From Ctena decussata (lineage: Eukaryota > Mollusca > Bivalvia > Lucinida > Lucinidae), in the NCBI GenBank assembly GCA_963989385.1, contig OZ022508.1, positions 27,674,166 through 27,738,165 on the forward strand: DNA of 64,000 nt, written 5' to 3'. A program made the position numbers and the translations under genes. The notes under the pieces are model-generated. The model did not search any database and was not told the origin of the DNA. It saw only the letters and a list, made by a program, of their open reading frames with translations. Below, one piece after another: positions 1-12,300 of the stretch; position 1 is the stretch's first letter, and each line of letters opens with the position of its first letter.

Positions 1-91
1 TTACCGTGGACGTTAAGCATCAAATCAACCAACAACTGATCAGACTGGGTGGGCGCACAATCACTTTGTTGGTTTTCTCGTGTCGCGGCTC
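1..91. repeat. SINE 3' tail joined to a half copy of the GAGCCGCGAC foldback MITE
   Basis: The first ~30 bases match the tail of the SINE at 860-1134 (TTACCGTGGACGTTAA). From about 38 to 91 the sequence is the right half of the foldback MITE family found complete at 13428, 14276 and elsewhere, ending in TTCTCGTGTCGCGGCTC. The left half is absent, so this is a truncated copy or a recombination product. Confidence 0.6.
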
Positions 92-94
92 AAA

Positions 95-597
95 TTATTA
101 TTTTTACGCATTCGTACCTCAGCCAGTTGTAATGTCCTGACACAAACCCATTTACAATTACTTCTTATCCCATTTCGTGTGGAAATTATTCAAATATCGA
201 TAAAAGTTGCATATTCTAAATGTGTGAGTTCATGCAGCAAATTCGCGGTGACAGACACCGCAAAAGTGCATTCATAAGAGAAAATAATGTTCGAAGAAAT
301 GGTAGTTTTATTTTCTGTATGAATTTAACATTGCAGTAATAAAAATCTAAATTAACCCTTTCAGTGCCAGACGTCATTTCAAGCCGCGGAGACGTCAGGC
401 TAATTACGTTTGTTTATGTTTATTTTACCAAAATAACGTTGCGCGTCTGCCGTAACGTCACTTGTGTTAGCGCGCAAACAGTGTGGGTCGATAGGAAAGT
501 TACAAAAATGTTTTAGGTACAAAGCATGTCCAAGATCATTGCCAGAAATACGACATTATGAAATGTTTATTATTATGAGCTTCTATTACCGCACAGA
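95..597. other. Non-genic stretch with CRE-like motifs
   Basis: No convincing ORF is present. Several ACGTCA-type motifs lie between about 368 and 455, close to a GCGCGTCTGCC segment. This could be a decayed member of the GACGT-rich palindromic repeats seen elsewhere in the window. Nothing else is recognisable. Confidence 0.4.
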
Positions 598-835
598 GTA
601 GGCGTCGTCGAGGATTCGAGGCGCGCGGCTATTGCGTATAATGCGGGTTCGAACATTCGTTGGACTAGCCAAGTCTGAAAAAAATGTCAGCTCAGCGGCT
701 AACGGTATGTTTTTCAAATCAGAGAAGGATAAAGGCAGCCGCTCAAGGGTGTGATCTTGAGCTCATGATGCAGTGTGCCTCTAACAACCACTGCCCATAC
801 GATCACTAGACCACATGAAACACTTACCCCTCTCT
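598..835 (+). mobile_element. Degenerate tRNA-derived SINE
   Basis: The body shares TCAGAGAAGGATAA...GGCAG, then CCACTGCCCATACG and ATGAAACACTTACC, with the better preserved SINE at 13684-13955. The tRNA-like head is decayed but keeps a B-box-like GCGGGTTCGAACATTC near 643. This is an old, inactive copy. Confidence 0.55.
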
Positions 836-857
836 GTATGCATCATCGAACTTGCAA

Positions 858-1134
858 CCGTGCCGCAGAGCGCAGTCGGTAGCGCGTCTGACTTATAAGC
901 CAAACGTCCCGGGTTCGATATCCGGTCTGGCCACTAACTTTCATTTTCCCTTTCGCTGATTCAAGAAGGGCAGTTGTCAGTTACTGGTGAAAGTAAGTGC
1001 ACTTAGTACTGCTTAATCGCTTAGGAGGTCTAAGCCTGCCCAGGAATAGTTTTGTTAAACCATAGCTGTTTACCGTGGACGTTAAACAATACAACAACAA
1101 CAACAATAACAACAACAATAACAACAACAACGAC
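858..1134 (+). mobile_element. tRNA-derived SINE with (CAA)n tail
   Basis: A tRNA-like head at about 858-932 has an A-box (GCGCAGTCGGTAGCGCG) and a B-box (GGGTTCGATATCC) and ends in CTGGCCA. It is followed by a conserved central segment (TCAGTTACTGGTGAAAGTA) and a tail that reads TTTACCGTGGACGTTAAAC before a (CAA/AAT)n run. The same family recurs on the minus strand at 53998-54250, and its tail occurs at 1-30 and ~52085. The two-box head marks an RNA polymerase III promoter. It has no coding capacity and would depend on a partner LINE for mobility. Confidence 0.85.
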
Positions 1135-1443
1135 AACAATCAAACTTGCATGTTGCTTCCAATATGTTGCCAAACGGTTACACGAGTTCGAATTTCAAGG
1201 CATCTGCTCTTAGATTGATGGATGACTGTCCTTTTAACAGTATTTCAGTCATATTATGGCAATGGGAGAGTTACCATGAAAGGGCGCAATTGACCCCCGT
1301 TTACGGTTGAAAGCAGTCCGCCTTCAGCCGGATTCGGGACCGCAAGATCAGAGGCGGCAGCGCGTAACCTATTTAGACCATGTGACCTAGTACAGGCAAC
1401 ATATATCGAATCATCGGTTGAACTATCAACTTTGGATCACCAA

Positions 1444-1445
<2 letters not shown>

Positions 1446-1526
<81 letters not shown>
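1446..1526. repeat. Compound (TG)n(AG)n microsatellite
   Basis: About 23 TG units run directly into about 17 GA units. The ORFs read across it are low-complexity Cys-Val/Arg-Glu artefacts. Confidence 0.97.
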
Positions 1527-1527
<1 letters not shown>

Positions 1528-4500
1528 AGGTCACGATGGGTATATCTCTCTCTCTCTGAAATACAGCAGACTGTTGACTATCCGTTTTCGAATATTCCAC
1601 TTTTATCAGCAGCTGGTCCTCCTACCTACGAAAGTATGCCATGGCTTGTTATATTTTTTCCGAGATCACAAGATTACATTTACCGTGGTCAATTTTTTTT
1701 CATATGTATGCCCGCCTCGCCAGTGACTTTTTGTTTTGCGGGACAATCTTTTGTTACCATGACATCTCTTAACAGTTTAACAGATTTCAAAAAAGAAAAA
1801 AAGGACAAAAAGATAATAATGATATAAATAGAAGTAAAAATAAATCAAGGTAATAGTTCCGTAATTCAATTTTTGTTATTGTAGTTATTATTGTTTTTAT
1901 TCTTATTCTTTTCTTTACCAGTTGTTGTTCATGGACTATTCAGGAAAATGGTTCATGAATGGTTCATGAATTATTAATGAACCAGTCATGTTTTTTTTCA
2001 CAGGGGTGGTCAGTCGGCATTTAAACGTATTTCAGTACTCCTAGCATTCACTTTTCATTAATTGCTAATCGGGGCATGCGTGGTAAAGCCTGGGATGGTG
2101 CCCCGCTACTTACTATTCGCATCAGAAACCAAAGAGTGATACATGTCGACAGGTGCGCAGCCAGAAAGAGACCAGGAGGCTTTGGCCTCAACATTTTTCG
2201 GTGAATGGTGAACTTGCAACGCCAGCAACATTTCAATGTCTTTTTGCTTCCCTTTCCAACGGAGACCAACTCCTAAACGAATAAACCTACTTGTCCAAAA
2301 AGATGTGTTTCCTTTGAGAATAGAGCCCCATTTTAGAAAGAGCTCTTTATCCAAGGCAGCATAGAGAAAGTTTCAAAAGCTGTTAGGCTGTGTAAAAATA
2401 GTGGAAAAACATATAACTGTATCCATAAGTCTTACTGTATATGGCTACATGTAGATCATTAGGGCCTGTCGGCTATTTTAGACATCTTTAGCAAAATAAT
2501 ATATGCGCCCGCCCCGCCCCATTCATAAACCCTCTCCTTTGTAGGTTAACCCAATTTTGTGAGACTGGGAAATGGCGATATTTTTTCGAGGAAGATTTTT
2601 TTTTGACAGAGAATATTAGAAAAATCATTCAGTCAGTAAGAGAAGTTCAATCCACCCACTACGTGAAACGAAAAAGAAAAATCCATCTTAGGGTGATCTC
2701 CTTTGGAGGCGTATGCATTTGATGTTAGATTAGGCGGTGGAGGAGAAGCAGCTTGGACCAGCTACCTCCCCTCCGGCCATGAATTCCTCACCCCCCTCCA
2801 TCCCGCCTAAAAATAATCTGCCTCGGGCCCCTTCATAATACTCTCAAGGTTTGCTCGATCGACGCACGAACTTCAAATGTGTGTAATTCTCTATACTTTG
2901 CACTCCCTTCTACCCCACACCAAGTTTGAAAACTATGTGTATGTTAAAAACTGAAAATGTTTGCTTCAACAAAGTAGTAATCTGAGATACACCCTTGGCC
3001 ACTCATTCCTCAAGCCCAAATTATTTCTAACAGAGTACAGCCTGTCTGGTCACGGCAAGTTAGTTTTGTCCTTTGATGCCTTTATCAGATTGTGCACGTA
3101 CAGCGCGGAGTATAGTTACACGTATTTGCCAGCATGCGCCCACAACAAGTACTACTTTTCTAAAACAGGAAGAGTGGAATATTTGGATGGCCTCATTCAA
3201 TTTGATACTGATACTAAAAATCTGGTGCAATTTTCTACAAAACAATGGAAATAAATAAATAAATAAATAAATAACAAAAAATGTTTTTCCTGAAGCCTTG
3301 GGGTCGTAATGGCAGTCGGTGTTAGAGACCCACAGTATTTTCGGCACGGCATTCGAGAGACGGAGTCTTCTCTTTTCGCCACTATTTATCTCCTCCTACT
3401 TGGAATAAGTATCCATTTACTTCTGGGATGATTAGCCGTTGGCCCGATGGAAAACTAATTCCTCGACATTCTGCACTATAGCACATAACCCATGCCGCTT
3501 TTCTAGCCTGCTAATTTTAACTAGCAAAGCATGAAAGAATGACTTGCGGCCAGTTGATACATCCTGGAGCCCCTTGGAAGAACTTTGCGACGACAAATCG
3601 AACAATAACAGCTTGTTTGATGTAAATTTTCGTAATTATTATTATAACCATCTGTGCGCGAGCTAAAATGCGTTTGAGCTCAGGAGCTTGAAGTTCTAGC
3701 TTAGAAACATTTCTAAACCTTGTCATCCAAAGTGTCCAATACAACACTGTACAATAATATTTTTAAATGACATATGATCTTTCTAATTTTTGACATTTTG
3801 AAGCGTTTCACGGTCTAAACTTCAAGCGCCTGTGGTTTGAGACTTTGCGGAAAATAAACGTAGGATTATGTGTTACTTCAAAATTTGGTACAAGTTCTTG
3901 ATTAGAATAATAGCAGTAATAATAATAAGATTATTGTTACATACAGCCTGAAAGAATTGGTTTTCACGCTTGAATTTCTAAATAAAAAAGCTGAAAAAAA
4001 GAGAAACTTGTCTATTAACTGTAAGATTTACCATTCAATTTTAACAACATGTAAGGGTTTGCCGAATTTTGTCAGCATATGCAAATACGGATATATTTTT
4101 GAGCTTATCTACATGCGCGCCTGCCTTAAAAGAAGTAAAAGTAAAAGTATAAACTTTATATGAGCACAGACGAAGAGAACTTTTCAAACAACCCTCATCA
4201 ATGGCGGGACGTTTCGCGTCATTACTGGCGCCAAACCTCCCGGCCGTTACGTCATAAAAACAGTAAAACTTTTAAAAGCATTATTTTCTGTTGTAACACA
4301 ATAAAACGAATAACCAACACCAGGTACCATTATTACTACTATTCTGCTCCAGATTCCCTCAAAAGAATTGCTATTTACTGTCATTTTAACTTGGAACTAT
4401 TTGTGGTCACTGAAGTGGCCCTCTGGCACAGAGCTGGTTAAAGTCAGTTTGCGCTCCTCCGAAACCCATGTCCTAATACACGAATAAAGCGCCAGAACGA

Positions 4501-4762
4501 AAATTAATAAATCGCCATTCTAGAAAAATCTGTCATTTCTAATACTAATATTAATAGAGAAAGTTGAGATTTTCGATAATGCTATAATGAAGATGCATTA
4601 GGAGACCAGTTAGGGGTTTATGAAAAGGTCATCGTTTAATGGAAAAGTATAATCTTTCCTTTATACATCTTTGTCAGATTATCATGTCGTGTCGCTGCTG
4701 TGTTGTAAGTCGTACATGTATCCTGTCCTTGATCTAGATTTTAGATGAGCGACATCAAATAT
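1527..4762. other. Intergenic stretch without recognisable genes
   Basis: I see no supported gene. It holds a short (ATAA)n run near 3250-3272, small A/T-rich runs, and short ORFs (up to ~97 codons) on both strands with no recognisable domain. The 3060-3350 region has overlapping ORFs on both strands that look like chance. Confidence 0.6.
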
Positions 4763-4996
4763 GAGCCGCGACACGAGAAAACCAAACAATGTGGTTGTGT
4801 ACCCAGCACAGACTCAGATCAACCTCGGCATCCGCCTAGTCTGAGCAGAGTCTTCCCTTAGGGCTTAAAGGGTAGCTAAGGGTCTAAGCTACCTTCTGCG
4901 GACAGCGAAGACTCTGATCAGACTGGGCGGATGCCCAGGCTGATCTGTCTGCGCTGGGCGCACAACCACATTGTTGGTTTTCTCGTGTCGCGGCCC
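4763..4996. mobile_element. GAGCCGCGAC foldback MITE, copy 2
   Basis: This is a near-palindromic ~235-bp element. The left arm (GAGCCGCGACACGAGAAAACC) is mirrored by the right arm ending TTCTCGTGTCGCGGCCC. The arms keep GTGGTTGTG, CAGACTCAGATCA and AGAGTCTTC blocks, and the centre holds AAAGGGTAGCTAAGGGTC. The flanks here (ATAT / AATT) no longer match exactly, unlike most other copies. No ORF of note is present. Confidence 0.85.
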
Positions 4997-5819
4997 AATT
5001 ATGAAGTCTTGTTTATATGCCATGGGTTTAAGGTGTGCAACATACTGAATGATAAATGGGTATTTACTCGAAGCTTCCCTACAGAGATAACTCCGGCAAA
5101 ATTGCTGCTGTTTTCACAAAGAAAATTTCTTTTTTTTACTTAGAGGCAGGTATCTACTACAACAGTAGCTTGTGACAAACTAGGACTCCAATTTTGCGGT
5201 TGCTTTTGCACAAGGAAAGCCGGCTAGCACGTATGTCACATTATTATATACCTAAAAAGTTCTCCGTTCACTTTACATTAAAGTAATCGTGCAATATTTT
5301 CTGCATATTGCACGGAGTCAAGTGCATATTGCACGGAGTTAAGGAGTCACGTTCCCAAGAACTACTTTTGTTTTGAAAGAAGAAAAGTTTGGCGGCCATT
5401 TTGTCGTCGACTGCAATTCAAAAACGAGTAGAATAATGACACAAGTGTCGGTTTCGGTGTATAAATTACAAAAAAGACAATTAAATATAATTTACCTTCG
5501 ATCCGTCACACTTTTAATTAATATTCTGCGATAATAACGGAGATTTTCGTCAGAGCTGCTGAGAGTAAGACTCGAAAATGGCGCCCAGTTCTTGTAAAAG
5601 TCAACGTTTGTTTACTGACGTCACTTCAGATAACGTCACGTCATTTCTACTTTCGCGCCACCAGGCGTAGCTTTTAGCGTGTATGAAGACATTAAACGGC
5701 ATAATGTAATTTTAAATTTAAAACAAGTTGTGGTTGATAAACTGATATTATACATTGATTTCGTGCGCAGGGATTACTGATGAAACTAGCAGCCTAATAA
5801 CAAAGGTATATAATAAAAA
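4997..5819. other. Non-genic stretch with a YY1/CRE-like motif cluster
   Basis: No supported ORF is present. Between 5391 and 5644 there is GGCGGCCATTTTG (5391-5403), its mirror GAAAATGGCGCC (5574-5585), a perfect TGACGTCA (5616-5623) and AACGTCACGTCAT (5632-5644). Such motifs are typical of TATA-less promoters, but no gene could be attached. TGCATATTGCACGGAGT is repeated twice near 5303-5340. Confidence 0.45.
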
Positions 5820-5944
5820 GGTTATTGAATTTATATTGTGAAATATTCGGCACTCGTTCATATGGCGGAGACGCACTCGCAAGCTCGTGCGTCCTTCGCC
5901 ATATGAACTCGTGCCGAATATTTCACAATATAAATTCAATAACC
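5820..5944. repeat. Near-perfect 125-bp palindrome
   Basis: The arm GGTTATTGAATTTATATTG... reads back as ...CAATATAAATTCAATAACC around a centre near 5882. Only a few mismatches break the symmetry. Such structures are typical of young foldback MITEs and can extrude as cruciforms. Confidence 0.9.
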
Positions 5945-8120
5945 TATAAATATTGCATGGTTATGTCTGTTATTCAAAAACTGTGTTTGCGATGAAACCA
6001 GGTGGCCTATTCCCACATTCATATATTATATGTTAAAGTTGAAAGGCGCAGTGTATATTTTATTGTCGTAGTACGTGCCCTAACGCTACTCCATCTTACA
6101 CCCAAAAGCCCAGGAAAAAGGATGAACTAAAACGAGACAAACTGTTTAATATGATGTTAAAGACATACCAGACCAAACAAACAAATATCCCATCGGACAT
6201 AAAAACATTGAAAAAAAAACACACACATGGTATTAACGTTGATTCAACGTCATAATGTTAAACCAACTTCATTCATTGCTGTTTCAATGCTGTGAGAGAT
6301 AATTTCACAGATAATAGGTCTTTATACAGCAAATGGAAATAAAAGTCTTTCAAAGGAGTAACTATGATCTTAATTTTTATGTTGTCATGCATTTATCAGC
6401 GTTAAATCAGCCTAAGATGACCAATATCAGAGAACAAAGCCACCAGAGGCTTTATTACTTGTCATAAAACATCGCATCATTAGAAACGCATTTCTGACAT
6501 TAAATGGCATTTAGATTAATAAGGAAGCATTCTTGACAAGTTGCCTCCGGTTCGGAATACTAACAGATGCGCGCGCTCATGTGGAGGTATTTTAAGTGCT
6601 TGTTCAAAGATTCCAATTTTGTTCTGCCATAATCCAGAACAAACCAGAAATGGCAGATGCATAAGCATGATAAGTGTAAACACGAATACCGTAGGAAATA
6701 GTGCTATTCAACGCATAACTCTAAAAAAACACACACACACACACACACAAAACAAGAACAGACTATCGTAGGTACAGCGGCACACAGGTTGTGTAAAATT
6801 TCTAAGTTTTGAGACAGATAGATCTGAACAAACAGCGTAGATACATTTTGACATATCAATGATCGCTGACACTGAGTCTGATGAGAAACTAGCAAGGACC
6901 ATAAGTGGATGAAGCATAGTTAATCAATTTCTGAGGAAAGGATGTTCAGTGACAGAGTGAATGACACTTGGTCTGACCCTGGAGAATATCGGACAGCTGC
7001 AAACAAATAAGAGGCAATGTCCAATTAGATCAACAATGGGATCTATCTCCATCTATAAATGATACAAGAGAATTGGTTAAATAAGTATCACTTTGTGAAG
7101 AAATGTAAGAGGCCATGACAGATCGTGTACATGTATAACAATTAATATAATACACCTATAGTAGTATCTCCATTACTTCCCAGTATTGGCCAGATGATAA
7201 AAATCAATAAAGACAAAGTGGAATTTATGAGTTAAATACATATTGCCTTTCAAATTACAAAGTCTTCGTTTGGGTGTATCATAAATAGGAGAGAGTCCTT
7301 GTATCTGTCCATTCCTGAAAAATATTGGGACTCAGCCCCTTCAGGATCTCGTCTCAATTATTTTTCAGGAAGACAAATACTTGGATTTTCTCATTTACAC
7401 ACGTAAGGCCCGTTTGTAGTAGTTGTATCCATTTGTTTTGTTATCGGTCGTGATTGTTTGACCGGTTTTAGTTTTGGTAACTCCACAAACGTACCTGATT
7501 CGTTGATTCACACATGTATATATTCGCGATAAAGATTACGACATAAGATCTAATACGATTTGATCAAGCAGTTTGAATTTGACCAGCACAAAGTGTGCTT
7601 AGCGCATCTTGAGATAAAATCAGAAAGGTTGTGTTTCATCAGCGCAGTCTTGCAATATCGTCCATTTCATTCTTTTAATATTCTCCCCGCCAAAAGTTTA
7701 GCATAATTATTTGTGAAGTCAGCAGCACAGATAACTGATAAGGGGGACTTCTTATGAGAAAAAATGTGTGATTATTGATATTATCCGAAGCAGAAATGCA
7801 CAATGAAAACACCTATTTACTGGATGTTGGAATACCTGCAACTGTTTGGATACACAACGACAAAAGTTAGACCACTGTAACTGAAGTAGAATTTTTGACA
7901 CTTTTTGGCTTGCCGTCTCAGCGGCAAGCCAGTATTCAAGTGGTTTAGTGATACCGAGTTATTTTCGGAAGAAACGATACGTCACACTTAGTCGGAAAAT
8001 ACCTGGAGAGTGTGAACTGCAACGATTCGTTCTAAACTTTTTTAGGGCCGCAATATCAAGCCAAAGAGATTGGAAAGCTCGTTCCGGTTTGAGACTGCAT
8101 TTCTTCATTATTTTCTTCAC
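5945..8120. other. Intergenic stretch without recognisable genes
   Basis: It contains a (CA)n microsatellite at about 6728-6749 and otherwise AT-rich unique-looking sequence. Short ORFs on both strands show no family resemblance. The ORFs at 7948-8169 overlap on opposite strands and run into the duplicated block at 8121. Confidence 0.6.
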
Positions 8121-8772
8121 AGGTTGCCATTCACAGTTTCGCACTTTTGGCCGGGGACAAAAATGCTAATATTTGGGGGTAGGCTTGTATCTTGGGCTAT
8201 AAATTCTTTTTGGCTCCTTATATGCAGGAAACTTTTCTTCCCTTTGAGTGAGCATGTGTCAGGAAAGTAAAAACTGAATTTATTTCCAACTCGAAAACCA
8301 TCCAATCACTGCGCGGCATGGATGCGAAACTATGGCTGCACTGATAAAGCGGGAAATATAAATTGTCAAAATGATGGTGCTCATTTTCAATTAAGAATAG
8401 CAGAAAATCTAAACGGCTGGCAGGTATTCAGTTGCAGTTGACAGTGATCATCTGTAAGCCCTCTAGGTAAATCTGTAAGCTTTAGGTGTCAACAATTGTC
8501 CTGCTCTTGAGTAGAGCATGGGTAATAATGCCATTTTTAAAGAAATTTTCTGGCCCCAAAAAGTGGGTGGGGTGTCATTTTCTCTGCAACAATATTCATA
8601 TAAGGACCTTATAGGGGTTATAAATGGCTATAAAGTGTATTTAGGCATATGTACAGCTCATTCAAAGAGGAGAAAGAATGATTCATGCATTCAATCAGGC
8701 TGGAATGTCACTTTGTTTGGCTGACCCCCTGTGGAGTCACCAAGCTATCCAAAAAACTGTGGAGTGCAACCA
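8121..8772 (+). repeat. 652-bp direct duplication, copy A
   Basis: This block begins AGGTTGCCATTCACAGTTTC and recurs 979 bp downstream (9100-9751) with only scattered base differences, for example GGACAAAAATG versus GGACACAAATG. The 327 bp between the copies are not repeated. Each copy carries the same 68-codon ORF (8518-8724 and 9497-9703), which has no recognisable domain. Confidence 0.95.
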
Positions 8773-9099
8773 TAAAGGGCCATCATGGATTTTCAGTTTT
8801 CATTTGAGGCAGTTAGAAAACATGTTTTGGATTCCTCAACATTGACCGACTAAAGAAACAAAATGGTTCAGAGCATTGCGCGTTTCAGTGTCGCACAGTT
8901 GTGAATGCGCTACAGCTACGGTCCGTTTCTTGAAAGCGACGCTTTTTCAGACTTCGAAAAAGGGTACAGTTTAAAATCAGCAATAGTTTTGCCAGATTGC
9001 ATCTCAGCACCCCTTCTTTTATTCTCTTTGCTCAGAAACATGCTAAATTATAAATCTGAACCAAATTCTGCCTGGATTGAATAGAAAATCTATGCTTTA

Positions 9100-9751
9100 A
9101 GGTTGCCATTCACAGTTTCGCACTTTTGGCCGGGGACACAAATGCTAATATTTGGGGGTAGGCTTGTATCTTGGGCTATAAATTCTTTTTGGCTCCTTAT
9201 ATGCAGGAAACTTTTCTTCCCTTTGACTGAGCATGTGTCAGGAAAGTAAAAACTGAATTTATTTCCAACTCGAAAACCATCCAATCACTGCGCGGCATGG
9301 ATGCGAAACTATGGCTGCACTGATAAAGCGGGAAATATAAATTGTCAAAATGATGGTGCTCATTTTCAATTAAGAATAGCAGAAAATCTAAACGGCTGGC
9401 AGGTATTCAGTTGCAGTTGACAGTGATCATCTGTAAGCCCTCTAGGTAAATCTGTAAGCTTTAGGTGTCAACAATTGTCCTGCTCTTGAGTAGAGCATGG
9501 GTAATAATGCCATTTTTAAAGAAATTTTCTGGCCCCAAAAAGTGGGTGGGGTGTCATTTTCTCTGCAACAATATTCATATAAGGACCTTATAGGGGTTAT
9601 AAATGGCTATAAAGTGTATTTAGGCATATGTACAGCTCATTCAAAGAGGAGAAAGAATGATTCATGCATTCAATCAGGCTGGAATGTCACTTTGTTTGGC
9701 TGACCCCCTGTGGAGTCACCAAGCTATCCAAAAAACTGTGGAGTGCAACCA
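9100..9751 (+). repeat. 652-bp direct duplication, copy B
   Basis: This is the partner of 8121-8772. Homology stops abruptly after GAGTGCAACCA in both copies. The near identity indicates a recent segmental duplication or insertion of two related repeat copies. Confidence 0.95.
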
Positions 9752-10689
9752 CAGACATAACAAACAAAAACCTCTTCCGATTTTGTCTATTTTTATCCAT
9801 ATCCGATTTACATCATCTGCTAAAAATAACTGATGGAAACTTTTCTTCTATTTTTGATAGTACAAGTACTTTCCGTTAAAAAGCACGGATTTTCTTTTAC
9901 AAAGTGCTTTGAACTTGGCCACATTTCTTTTGCTTTTTATAAACTGATATTGCATTAAAAATGTACTCTGAATTTAATGCAAAGTATTTGGCTTTGCATC
10001 CGAAGAAATTGTAAGAAACAGTGTTTATATATAGCAATAGCGCAAAGCATTAGCTTTTCCAAAAATCATGCAGCGGCGTCGCGAAAAGTAGGCCTTAGGG
10101 CATCGCATAATCTGACTGGCCAGAGCAGCCGACACCCTGTACAGCGCCGGTGCATTCATGGGATCTGATCGGTCTTTTTCGGCATATATATTCTTCATGA
10201 TGATCCGGGATGAAAATATCTTTTATGCTGAGGATAGACTGATAAGGCTGCGCTTATGCCAGAGTGGACTGATCTGTGTATCTGTAAAAACTGAAAGAGC
10301 AGAGTTCAAATTTATTGTTTAGATTTAGAAACAAGCGCTTTTGACGATTTTCTTCCCTTATCACATTAACTGAATTTTTTTATTCCATCTATCTATGTGT
10401 GTGGCTTGCTTATATGTAGAACTGACCGTGTTATGTATGTAATTTTAAGACGGTAATGTCGGTGAGTACTTAACGCTTACGCATTGCAACAGGCCTTTGC
10501 ATGGCACAAAGCGATATATTATGTACACATTTTTAGCATCTGATAAATTTCCTTTTGGCCATCAACATGTTCATGAATAGCCTGAACAATGATTCGGAAA
10601 AAGGGGACAATTCAGAATTGTTAACATTTGAAACTCAGAATTGTTAAAATTTGAAACTGTTAGGGATTGATCGACAGCTTTATGACAAC
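9752..10689. other. Intergenic stretch without recognisable genes
   Basis: The sequence is AT-rich with short ORFs only. I recognise no tRNA, repeat family or domain here. Confidence 0.5.
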
Positions 10690-10900
10690 GGAGGGGTTGG
10701 TTGGTTGGGGCGATGATGCTGGGTATAACTTCCAGTGCCGGGGCGTCCTACTTATTTGGATTATAGTAAAACAAGGGCCTACTGTGCTTGCAGTAGGTGC
10801 GGGTTGGGGTGTGTGGACATTTTTCTTGCTTTTAACACTCTCGTTCAGTTATACAAATGTACTGAGAATATTTACACTCGTCGACGATTTCCTTTGATAT
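10690..10900 (+). repeat. Dispersed repeat (TTGCAGTAGGTGCGGG family), copy 1
   Basis: It shares TATAACTTCCAG(T/C)GCCGG, ACAAGGGCC and CTTGCAGTAGGTGCGGG with copies at 50870-51096 (plus) and 18936-19146 (minus). The body is followed by a pyrimidine-rich tract. The family is probably a short non-autonomous retroelement or MITE. I could not see a clear tRNA head. Confidence 0.7.
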
Positions 10901-11558
10901 ACCTATACTGGGCTGACGATGTTCATACATCCACGAACAACACACATTCATGCAATCTTACGCGTAAGCAACGAAACGGATAATTCAAATAGATGATAGG
11001 TCGACGTAACGTTTGATATACGACATGTCATAGTGATGGCTGCTGTACTTCATTACCAAACACCTTGGTTAATAACTATTCTTTGTCCTTTGCTTGGCGT
11101 TAAATTAGTCAGAACTTCACGAATGAGTAAACAAAATTGATATAAAAACATTGCATAAATATAAAAGATAAATTTCATTTGTCGGGAGTTCATGGAAATA
11201 CGAACGCAATAGGTTCCGTGCTTTGTTGTTCCCAAATGGTGTAAAGCAAGTTATTGTCCAAACAATAGCAGCATGCATTTTCTTCTCAGAGTGTCAAAAT
11301 TTTGTTCAAGTCACTGCCACTGATGCCACTTAAACCAAAAATAAACTTCAGTAAATAAATATTATTATTTCTTCTTTTGATGCCAGGTTCAGATGTCCCA
11401 AGCTTCCATAGACATGGGTTTGAAACAGTCTTTCCTAAAATTTTGATTCAGACTTAATAAATGTGACTCAACAGCCGTAAAATAAAGACTTGAAATAGGT
11501 CCATATAGTTATTTTCCATGAGACATGGCTAACGGCCGGCCAAAATGTTGGAAAACTG

Positions 11559-12300
11559 TATTTTTTTTGTTTTTGTTGTTGTTGTTGTTGTTGTGTGAAT
11601 GTGTGTGTGTTTCCTCAATTTGTTTTTCAAATAAATTCTACACTTGTTTTTACCTTACACCCATGGATAATGCCACCATTCAAGAAGTTAGATATTAAAT
11701 ACTTTGCTAAATAAAAGTAAGCAACAGAAAGTACACTAACAATCGGGTTCATTTCAATACCAACTCATGAAAATTCCACAGTTTTAGCTGTGCAAGCCTT
11801 CCTTTTAAAAGGAAATTTTATTAAAACTGTGTCCAAAACAGCATCAGTTTTTTCACTGAACCAAAAATACCATAGTCTGTAGAGGACATGTTAAATCGTA
11901 ATTTGCTACATTGATTATGACCCAGTCCTTTCTAAATCAGATATAAAATAAACTTTTGTCAATACTTTTCTCTTTAATCATTAACAATGCATTTTTCCGA
12001 AGAAATTTTTATCACGTTTGACCTAAATGAATTCTTATCACGTTTGACCTACTAAAAAATCCCGTTGTTTATACCCCGCCACACATTAGTGGCGGGGTAT
12101 TATGTTTTCACGTTGGCTGTCCGTGTGTCTGTCCGTCCGTCCGTCATGTACATACGTCCGTCTGTCCGTCCGCACTTCGTTTCCGTTCGATAACTTAAGT
12201 ATTAATTAATGGATTTCCTTCAAATTTTGCATATGCATTTGTACCGAGAATGTCTCGCTTGGGACTGTTAATGGACAAGTTTCGTTAATTTCTGACAGAG
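11559..12300 (+). repeat. 742-bp tandem duplication, unit A
   Basis: The unit starts TATTTTTTTTG plus a (TTG)n run and recurs immediately at 12301-13053. It contains a perfect hairpin (ATACCCCGCCAC...GTGGCGGGGTAT at ~12071-12100) followed by CCGTCCGTCC-rich sequence. Head-to-tail arrangement and high identity indicate a recent tandem duplication. Confidence 0.95.

Noticed and set aside
858..932. Possible functional tRNA gene
   Set aside because: The head has good A and B boxes but is fused to a SINE body and CAA tail that recur elsewhere, and the anticodon arm is irregular.
1418..1827. Two ORFs of 102 and 131 codons
   Set aside because: They are read through the (TG)n(AG)n microsatellite and consist of low-complexity CV and RE repeats there.
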